Source: Nitratifractor sp. (GTDB lineage Bacteria; Campylobacterota; Campylobacteria; Campylobacterales; Sulfurovaceae). From it: 9,636 bases of DNA. The notes below the pieces were generated by a model, which saw only the letters and a list, made by a program, of their open reading frames with translations, did not search any database and was not told the DNA's origin. The translations under genes were made by a program, and so were the position numbers. Shown piece by piece: positions 1-5,100 of the stretch (the first letter of the stretch is position 1; every line of letters begins with the position of its first letter). The stretch spans positions 1-9,636 of the forward strand of contig WFYP01000261.1 of the NCBI GenBank assembly GCA_015490055.1, given 5' to 3'.

Positions 1-113
1 ATACTTAATATATACTTTTTAGGCAAAGAGTGGTCGCTACTTGGCTCAAATGCCTTCTGCTCTTCCCAAATATCTTGCCACTTCTTCTCTATATCTTTTG
101 GATTATAACTCAC
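1..113 (-). CDS. leuS: Second leucyl-tRNA synthetase copy, 5' end only (partial)
   Basis: Read on the minus strand from a GTG at 113-111, this encodes 37 residues before the window edge. They match the N-terminus of the complete leuS at 519 in every residue except position 30 (Leu instead of Met). There are five base differences in 113; four are silent (Ala, Pro, Asp and His codons). This pattern points to a real protein-coding copy under selection, not to random error. A GGGAG ribosome binding site lies 6 bases before the GTG (120-124), spaced as in the other copy. Only the leading segment is visible; the HIGH motif would begin outside the window. Whether this is a full second gene, a truncated remnant or an assembly join of two strain variants cannot be decided here. 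Confidence 0.72.
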   Translation of the reverse strand, partial: MSYNPKDIEKKWQDIWEEQKAFEPSSDHSLPKKYILS

Positions 114-128
114 TTGACACTCCCGAAC

Positions 129-148
129 TTAAGGTCTGTAAACCTTAA
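129..148 (-). promoter_or_regulatory. 5'-UTR hairpin specific to the minus-strand leuS copy
   Basis: A 7-bp stem, TTAAGGT (129-135) with ACCTTAA (142-148), has a 6-base loop. It lies between the -10 box and the ribosome binding site of the left leuS copy. The right arm lacks these bases (net 12 fewer), so the two leuS leaders differ. A regulatory role is possible but not shown. Confidence 0.45.
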
Positions 149-161
149 AAATTTAAAAAAG

Positions 162-189
162 ATTATACCCAAAAGGGCTTTTTATTTAA
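162..189 (-). promoter_or_regulatory. Promoter of the minus-strand leuS copy
   Basis: On the minus strand there is a TATAAT -10 box (162-167) and a weak TTAAAT -35 (184-189) with 16 bp between them. The boxes and spacing match the promoter of the plus-strand leuS. The bases just before the -10 are GGG here and AGA in the other copy. The promoter is inferred from sequence only. Confidence 0.6.
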
Positions 190-219
190 CTGATGTTACG
201 CACTATATACAACATTTAA

Positions 220-326
220 TAGCACAAGAGGGTGCTTAATGCGAATAGTTTTTAATAAAAGCTAGCCAAAGCTAACTTGCGTTAAAAAGTATTTACAGTA
301 AGTGCCCTCTTGTGCTACCCAAAGGG
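220..326. repeat. Extra ~107-bp segment with inverted ends in the left arm (MITE-like)
   Basis: This segment interrupts the otherwise continuous match between the left and right arms. Its ends are a 17-base inverted repeat with 15 matches (220-236 and 301-317, beginning TAGCACAAGAGGG). Inside is a second imperfect stem, AAGCTAGC (259-266) with GCTAACTT (271-278), around a CAAA loop. No open reading frame of note fits. No clear target-site duplication is visible, so it could be a small non-autonomous element, or an old hairpin lost from the other arm. It could also be transcribed as a structured RNA, but no promoter or terminator supports that. Confidence 0.5.
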
Positions 327-424
327 CAAAACAAAAAAGCAACACCTATAAAAGAAAAATTATCACTCTTAGCTTCGGCTAGGAGAGAGAATTTTTCTTT
401 TATATCTGTTACTTTTTTGATTTG
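327..424. repeat. Central TTCG-loop hairpin, terminator-like in both directions
   Basis: A 47-pair imperfect stem closes on a C(TTCG)G loop at 373-378; 40 pairs are Watson-Crick and one is G-T. The inner, most stable part (366-385) is followed on both strands, after a few bases, by a T-rich run (AATTTTTCTTTT). That makes it resemble a bidirectional intrinsic terminator. It lies upstream of both leuS promoters, so it would act as an insulator or be left over from a former neighbour. It is also the exact centre of the larger inverted repeat. Confidence 0.6.
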
Positions 425-454
425 TTAAATATTGTATATAGTGCGTACCTTCAG

Positions 455-482
455 TTAAATAAAAAGCCCTTTTAGATATAAT
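455..482 (+). promoter_or_regulatory. Promoter of the complete leuS
   Basis: A TATAAT -10 box (477-482) sits 16 bp after a weak TTAAAT -35 (455-460). Transcription would start near 489, giving a leader of about 30 bases. The same promoter is conserved in the mirrored left arm, which supports function. The ribosome binding site AGGGAG (507-512) lies 6 bases before the GTG start. Confidence 0.65.
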
Positions 483-518
483 CGTTTTTAATTTTTAAGC
501 TTTATTAGGGAGTTTCAA

Positions 519-2951
519 GTGAGTTATAATCCAAAAGATATAGAGAAGAAGTGGCAAGATATTTGGGAAGAGCAGAAGGCGTTTGAGCCTAGTAGCGATC
601 ATTCTATGCCTAAAAAGTATATATTAAGTATGTTTCCATACCCAAGTGGAAGAATCCATATGGGGCATGTTAGAAACTATGCAATAGGCGATGCTTTGGC
701 TAGATATTACAGAAAGCAGGGCTTTAATGTATTGCATCCAATGGGTTGGGATGCATTTGGTATGCCAGCAGAAAATGCTGCAATTAAGCACAAACTTCAC
801 CCTAAAAAGTGGACTTATGAAAATATAGACTATATGAGAGATGAGCTAAAAGGTTTAGGTTTTTCATTCTCTAAAGATAGAGAGTTTGCAACTTGCGATA
901 CACTCTATACAAAGTGGGAGCAAGAGTTTATTATAAAGATGTTCGAGACAGGTTTGCTATATAGAGAGAGTACAACAGTAAACTGGTGCGAGAGTTGCCA
1001 CACCGTTCTTGCAAACGAGCAGGTAGAAGATGGTAAGTGTTGGCGTTGTGATAACGAAGTAGAGTTAAAAGATATGCCAGGATATTACTTAGATATTCTA
1101 AAATATGCTGATGAGCTGCTTGATGACTTAAAATTATTAGAGGGTAAATGGCCAAATCAAGTTTTAACAATGCAGAGTAATTGGATTGGTAAATCTAAAG
1201 GGCTTGAGTTCGAATTTGAACTTAGCGAAGAGTCTAAAGCAAAGCTTGGGAATAAGTTTGATAAATATACAGTATTTACAACAAGACCAGATACAATATA
1301 TGGAGTTACATACTCAGCATTAGCACCAGAGCACCCAATAGTAAAAGAGCTTTTAGATAGAGGTTTGCTCCCTGATGATGTAGCTGAAAAGATTGGCGAT
1401 ATATTAAATATGCCAGAAGTTGAGCGTGCTAAGCAAGATAAAGAGGGTTATCCCTTAGGAATTAGTGTAATACATCCATTAACTGGTAAAGAGGTGCCGG
1501 TATGGGTGGCTAACTTTGTATTGGCAAGTTATGGTGGTGGGGCTGTTATGGCAGTTCCTGCACACGATGAGAGAGACTTTGAGTTTGCAACTAAGTACGA
1601 TTTACCAATAGTTCGTGTAATTGAAGGTGGCGAGTTGCCATATACAGGCGAGGGTGAGTTAGTAAATAGCGATGAACTAACAGGTATAGCAAATAAAGAA
1701 GCACAAGCTAAAGTTATAGAGTTGTTTGAGAGTAAGGGCTTGGGTAGAGGTACAACCAATTATAAACTTAGAAATTGGGGAGTTAGTCGCCAGAGATATT
1801 GGGGTGCACCTATTCCATTTGTGCATTGTAAAAGTTGTGGTTTAGTGCCAGAGAAGTTAGAAAATCTGCCAATAGCACTACCTGATGATGTAGAGATAAC
1901 AGGCGAGGGGAATCCACTAGACACTCACCCAACTTGGAAGTATTGCAAATGCCCTAAGTGTGGAGCAGATGCCGTGCGAGAAACAGACACGCTAGATACA
2001 TTTGTTCAAAGTAGTTGGTATCAGCTTCGTTATACACTAGACCCAACAAAGTGGGAGCAGATGGCACTAGATAAAGAAGATTGCAAATATTGGATGAATG
2101 TGGACCAATACATTGGTGGAATCGAGCACGCTATTTTGCACCTACTATATGCAAGATTCTTTACAAAAGCGTTAAGAGATTTAGGCTATTGCGGTGTGGA
2201 TGAGCCGTTTGAGAGATTGCTAACTCAAGGTATGGTTCTAAAAGATGGTGCTAAAATGAGTAAATCTAAAGGTAATACAGTTGACCCAGAAGCGATTGTA
2301 AAAGCCTTTGGTGCAGATACTGCAAGACTATTTATGCTATTTGCTGCACCGCCTCAAAAAGAGTTAGAGTGGAACGATAGTGCGGTAGAGGGTGCTTATA
2401 GATTTTTAAAGAAGTTATATTCAAGAGGCGAGAGAGTTACATCTAATACACTACCAAATATTGAGCATAAAGCACTGAATAAACAAGAGCAAGAGGCAAG
2501 AGCTAAAGTTTACGAAGCCTTAAAGAAGGGTTACGAAGTTTATGATGGCAGTTTTGCCTTTAATACACTAATTGCAGCATGTATGGAAGCACTAAATGCA
2601 TTGGATAAGCAAGACAATAGTGATGTGTGGGATGAAGGGATGTATATTATTTTACACCTATTAGAGCCGATAGTACCGCATATCTCTTATGAACTTAGCT
2701 CGAAGCTATTTAACCTTAAGAATTTAGAGGGTAAAATAGAGCTTAAAGATGAGGTATTTGAGAAATCCAGTATCACTTATGCCATTACAATTAGCGGTAA
2801 AAAAAGAGCCGAAATAGATGTAGATGCAAGCTTAGGCAAAGATGAAGTCATTGCAGTTGCAAAAGAGGCTGCATCTAAATGGATAGATGGTAAAGAGATG
2901 ATAAAAGAGATATTTGTGCCAAATAAATTGGTTAATTTTGTTGTAAGATAG
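519..2951 (+). CDS. leuS: Leucyl-tRNA synthetase
   Basis: This cytoplasmic class I enzyme charges tRNA-Leu with leucine using ATP. The 810-residue protein is complete. It shows the HIGH signature as HMGH (47-50), a first zinc-type Cys set (157, 160, 174, 177), and the CP1 editing domain with the threonine-rich TTRPDTIYG (from 254) and HDERD (349-353). A second Cys cluster follows (437, 440, 476, 478, 481), then KMSKS (579-583), the anticodon-binding region, and a C-terminal domain ending in a typical VPNKLVNFVV. Length is slightly below the E. coli enzyme. The GTG start is chosen for the AGGGAG site 6 bases upstream and because the mirrored copy conserves the same start. lptE begins 8 bases after its stop. 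A diverged copy of its first 113 bases lies head-to-head at 1-113. Confidence 0.98.
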   Translation: MSYNPKDIEKKWQDIWEEQKAFEPSSDHSMPKKYILSMFPYPSGRIHMGHVRNYAIGDALARYYRKQGFNVLHPMGWDAFGMPAENAAIKHKLHPKKWTYENIDYMRDELKGLGFSFSKDREFATCDTLYTKWEQEFIIKMFETGLLYRESTTVNWCESCHTVLANEQVEDGKCWRCDNEVELKDMPGYYLDILKYADELLDDLKLLEGKWPNQVLTMQSNWIGKSKGLEFEFELSEESKAKLGNKFDKYTVFTTRPDTIYGVTYSALAPEHPIVKELLDRGLLPDDVAEKIGDILNMPEVERAKQDKEGYPLGISVIHPLTGKEVPVWVANFVLASYGGGAVMAVPAHDERDFEFATKYDLPIVRVIEGGELPYTGEGELVNSDELTGIANKEAQAKVIELFESKGLGRGTTNYKLRNWGVSRQRYWGAPIPFVHCKSCGLVPEKLENLPIALPDDVEITGEGNPLDTHPTWKYCKCPKCGADAVRETDTLDTFVQSSWYQLRYTLDPTKWEQMALDKEDCKYWMNVDQYIGGIEHAILHLLYARFFTKALRDLGYCGVDEPFERLLTQGMVLKDGAKMSKSKGNTVDPEAIVKAFGADTARLFMLFAAPPQKELEWNDSAVEGAYRFLKKLYSRGERVTSNTLPNIEHKALNKQEQEARAKVYEALKKGYEVYDGSFAFNTLIAACMEALNALDKQDNSDVWDEGMYIILHLLEPIVPHISYELSSKLFNLKNLEGKIELKDEVFEKSSITYAITISGKKRAEIDVDASLGKDEVIAVAKEAASKWIDGKEMIKEIFVPNKLVNFVVR

Positions 2952-2959
2952 GGGATAGT

Positions 2960-3664
2960 ATGAGACTACTTTTTGCTTTTTTGTTTAGTTTAGTGTTGGT
3001 AGGTTGTGGTGGTTATAAGCCAGTTGCTCAGTACTCAAAAAATATATTTGCTGAGCCTGTTTTAGTAAAGGTTAAAATAGACCCAGAAGACCCTAGCACA
3101 GGTGAATATCTGCAAGATGAGGTTTCAAGAATGGCAATTAACAGATTAAACTTAGCAACAACGAAAAATGTAGATGAAGCAAAAGGTTATATCCTTGTAA
3201 ATAATTATACAATAAATACCACACCAGTAACTAAAGACAAAAATGGTAATGTTATAAGATATAGTATTAATGCAGCAATAGAGTTTGCAGTTAAAGATAA
3301 AAAAGGCTTTTGGAGCAAAAATATAGTATCTAGCGAATATGTTGGTGTTAAAGCAGAATCTAGTGTAAGCCAAGTTGCTAAAGATAAAGCATCAAAAGTT
3401 GCAATAAGAAAAGCTTTGGACAGTTTTGTGTTGGCAGTAATAAAAAGAGGTCAAAAGTATGCTAAAGAAGATGCTAATAAACCACAAGATAAGCAGAATG
3501 AATCTATAGATAGTCAAAAAGATAGTAATTTTCAAGATACACAAATAGATACTACTCAAGATAGTATAGATAATACTACTATAGATGATAATAACTCACA
3601 AAATGGGGATAATTTAGATTCAAGTAGTGATAATGAAGACTCTACAGAAATTATTAACTACTAA
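2960..3664 (+). CDS. lptE: LPS-assembly lipoprotein LptE-like
   Basis: The 234-residue product is predicted to be an outer-membrane lipoprotein that partners LptD in inserting lipopolysaccharide. The N-terminus has a short hydrophobic signal and a lipobox LVGC with Cys16 as the lipidated residue. The core (about 17-170) has the size expected of LptE. I assign the name from size, lipobox and position directly after leuS, as I recall for Campylobacter, so the family call is less secure than for its neighbours. Residues 172-234 are a low-complexity tail rich in Asp, Ser, Asn, Gln and Thr, encoded by slippage-prone AGATA-like DNA. An AGGGGA ribosome binding site (2950-2955) overlaps the leuS stop, which suggests translational coupling. 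The 3' end overlaps the start of folC. Confidence 0.8.
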   Translation: MRLLFAFLFSLVLVGCGGYKPVAQYSKNIFAEPVLVKVKIDPEDPSTGEYLQDEVSRMAINRLNLATTKNVDEAKGYILVNNYTINTTPVTKDKNGNVIRYSINAAIEFAVKDKKGFWSKNIVSSEYVGVKAESSVSQVAKDKASKVAIRKALDSFVLAVIKRGQKYAKEDANKPQDKQNESIDSQKDSNFQDTQIDTTQDSIDNTTIDDNNSQNGDNLDSSSDNEDSTEIINY

Positions 3665-4790
3665 ACCAATATACTACACAAAATTCGACCCTACACGAAT
3701 TGTAAAAGCATATAAACTCATTAAAAATCATATTTCGCACCCAAGACGGGTGCAGTTAATTGGTACAAATGGCAAGGGTAGCACGGGGCGAGCTATTGCT
3801 CATTTGGCAAGTGCATCTGGTTTAAGAGTAGGGCATTTTACTTCACCTCATATTTTGGATTTTAAAGAGCGTTTTTGGATAGATGGGGCATTTGCAACTA
3901 GCGAAGAGTTAGAAGCAGCACATAAAAGGCTTTATAATCTTTTAGGCGAAGAGATGGCAGAGTCTCTTAGCTATTTTGAATATCAGGCACTTTTAGCTTT
4001 TGTGTTGTTTGAAAATTTAGACTTGCAAGTTATCGAAGCAGGCTTAGGTGGAGAGTTTGACGCCACAAGTGTAGCCAATTACGAGCTAACAGTAGTAGTA
4101 CCAATAGGTTTTGACCATAGCGATTTTTTGGGCGAAAATGTAGAGCAAATTGCTACCACAAAGTTAAAAGCAATGTCAGGTAAAGCACTAATTGCCAAGC
4201 AAGACAGTAGAGAAGTTTATGAAATAGCTAAAAGTATTGCCAAAGAGAGTGGTACTAAGCTCTACTTTTATGATGAGTTAAAAAGTAAAAATAGAGAGCA
4301 AATTAAAAAGATAGCTAAACAAAACGGTTGGGCTAGCTATTTAGTTGAAAACATTATAAATGCAACATTCGCTTTAGATATTTTAGATATTAATTATGAT
4401 ATTCAAGATTTAAAAAGCTTAAAACTCTTTGGTAGATTTTATAAAATAATGCCAAATGTTACAATAGATGTAGGACATAACCCACTAGCAGCAAGTGCAA
4501 TAGTTGGAGCGATAGAGGGTAAAGTTACTCTAATATTCAATATTCTAGGCGATAAAGATTTAACTAAAACTTTGCAGATTCTTAAGCCTAAAATTAAAGA
4601 TGTAGAGATAATTAAAATAGAGACCCAAAGAGCAACAGAGCTTAATGAGATAGAGAACTTATTAGAGAGTTTAGGCTTAAAGTATAGTTACTTTAATGGT
4701 GAGTTGGATGAGAGTAGAGAGTATTTAGTATTTGGCTCTTTTTATGTAGTTGAGGCGTTTTTAAAGAGTATCGGAGTTGATAGGATATAG
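3633..4790 (+). CDS. folC: Dihydrofolate synthase / folylpolyglutamate synthase
   Basis: A Mur-ligase-type ATP-dependent enzyme that joins glutamate to dihydropteroate and/or extends the glutamate tail of folates in the cytoplasm. With the ATG at 3633 as residue 1 (385 residues), it shows the P-loop GTNGKGS (44-50), the TSPHI loop (70-74), EAGLGGEFDAT (135-145), DHSDFLG (161-167), DVGHNP (279-284) and a C-terminal GSFYVV. A GTG two codons earlier (3627) is an alternative start. I prefer the ATG because the protein then begins with Met-Lys, as I recall for relatives. No strong ribosome binding site is visible for either. The gene starts inside the lptE tail (32-base overlap), so its translation is probably coupled. 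The last codons and the TAG stop lie within a 7-bp tandem repeat block. Confidence 0.95.
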   Translation: MKTLQKLLTTKPIYYTKFDPTRIVKAYKLIKNHISHPRRVQLIGTNGKGSTGRAIAHLASASGLRVGHFTSPHILDFKERFWIDGAFATSEELEAAHKRLYNLLGEEMAESLSYFEYQALLAFVLFENLDLQVIEAGLGGEFDATSVANYELTVVVPIGFDHSDFLGENVEQIATTKLKAMSGKALIAKQDSREVYEIAKSIAKESGTKLYFYDELKSKNREQIKKIAKQNGWASYLVENIINATFALDILDINYDIQDLKSLKLFGRFYKIMPNVTIDVGHNPLAASAIVGAIEGKVTLIFNILGDKDLTKTLQILKPKIKDVEIIKIETQRATELNEIENLLESLGLKYSYFNGELDESREYLVFGSFYVVEAFLKSIGVDRI

Positions 4791-4820
4791 GATTTGGGAT
4801 GTAGGATTTAGGGGATGTAT
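4779..4820 (+). repeat. 7-bp tandem repeat block 1 (GATNTRG)
   Basis: Consecutive heptamers are GATATAG (4784-4790), GATTTGG, GATGTAG and GATTTAG (to 4811), then GG and GATGTAT (4814-4820). The block begins inside the 3' end of folC and supplies its TAG stop. A second block with the same unit lies at 4885-4912. Confidence 0.8.
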
Positions 4821-4832
4821 TTCCATCGCCGC

Positions 4833-4857
4833 CATTCTGAACGGATGTGAAGAATCT
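4833..4857. repeat. Short element resembling the dispersed CATTCTGA...GAATCT repeat
   Basis: It starts CATTCTGAACG and ends GTGAAGAATCT, with ATTCT (4834-4838) able to pair with AGAAT (4851-4855). I recognise similar short words as intergenic repeats in many bacterial genomes; that is recollection, not a search. It sits between the two heptamer blocks. Confidence 0.45.
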
Positions 4858-4884
4858 AACTCAAACTGCCGATATAAATACAAG

Positions 4885-4912
4885 GGTTTAGGATGTAGGA
4901 TATGGGATGTAG
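4885..4912 (+). repeat. 7-bp tandem repeat block 2 (GATNTRG)
   Basis: Four units in a row: GGTTTAG (4885-4891), GATGTAG, GATATGG and GATGTAG (4906-4912). It is the same unit and orientation as block 1, and it runs directly into the GGGCAGAC end of the next element. Confidence 0.8.
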
Positions 4913-5018
4913 GGGCAGACTTTGCCTTTGCGGCTCCACTTCGTTTCGACCGCTTCGGTTCCGAAGCTAAAATCGTGAAACTATTCACGATTTCTTAACG
5001 CTTCTCATGTGTCTGCCC
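4913..5018. repeat. 106-bp segment bounded by GGGCAGAC/GTCTGCCC with internal hairpins
   Basis: The terminal 8-base inverted repeats are perfect (4913-4920 and 5011-5018). Inside are GCTTCGG-TT-CCGAAGC (4952-4967) and a perfect 10-bp stem, AAATCGTGAA (4970-4979) with TTCACGATTT (4984-4993), around ACTA. The structure suggests a small repeat element of the intergenic palindromic type. The 10-bp hairpin might also end folC transcripts, but no real T-run follows. No credible gene is present, although short open frames cross the segment. Confidence 0.65.
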
Positions 5019-5050
5019 GTTAGTTATAAATTCTGTAAAGGTTTAAATTA

Positions 5051-5079
5051 TTGGCATCGGGCTTTAACTTAGATATAAT
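5051..5079 (+). promoter_or_regulatory. mfd promoter
   Basis: A TTGGCA -35 (5051-5056), a 17-bp spacer and a TATAAT -10 (5074-5079) form the best sigma-70-like promoter in the window. Transcription would start near 5086, leaving a leader of about 15 bases. The ribosome binding site is a modest AAAGG (5091-5095), 5 bases before the ATG. Confidence 0.7.
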
Positions 5080-5100
5080 AAATTATAGACAAAGGCAAAT

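Larger units (their letters stand above)
1..631. repeat. Long imperfect inverted repeat spanning two leuS starts
   Basis: Positions 1-113 are the reverse complement of 519-631 (108 of 113 identical). Positions 114-219 mirror 425-518 with several mismatches and a net 12 extra bases on the left. Positions 327-373 mirror 378-424 (40 of 47 Watson-Crick pairs). The centre is the TTCG at 374-377. Only 220-326 lacks a counterpart. Coding parts of the arms have diverged less than non-coding parts. The left arm reaches the first base, so the repeat probably continues outside the window. Apart from the two leuS starts, the 405 bases between them contain only promoters and hairpins. Confidence 0.9.

Noticed and set aside
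30..239. A 69-codon open frame on the plus strand
   Set aside because: It runs antisense through the minus-strand leuS copy and its promoter, and the protein resembles nothing I know. The leuS match explains the sequence better.
220..317. Integron attC recombination site
   Set aside because: The size and inverted ends are suggestive, but the required RYYYAAC and GTTRRRY core sites are not at the ends, and no integrase or cassette array is present.
425..518. T-box or other tRNA-sensing leader upstream of leuS
   Set aside because: The leader after the predicted start is only about 30 bases and lacks the T-box sequence and specifier stem. T-boxes are not expected in this phylum.
1..631. Simple fold-back sequencing or amplification artefact
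   Set aside because: A fold-back of one molecule would give identical arms. These differ mainly at silent codon positions in the coding part and more in the non-coding part. A chimera of two strains is still possible and is noted in the finding.
3627..3632. GTG at 3627 as the folC start
   Set aside because: It adds only two residues, is a weaker start codon than the ATG at 3633, and has no better ribosome binding site. It remains an alternative.
4779..4912. CRISPR-like array
   Set aside because: The units are 7 bases long and contiguous, without spacers, and no cas gene is present.
4761..4998. Open frames on both strands across the folC-mfd gap
   Set aside because: They consist of translated tandem repeats and hairpins, and their ends overlap folC. 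No ribosome binding site or recognisable domain supports a gene.
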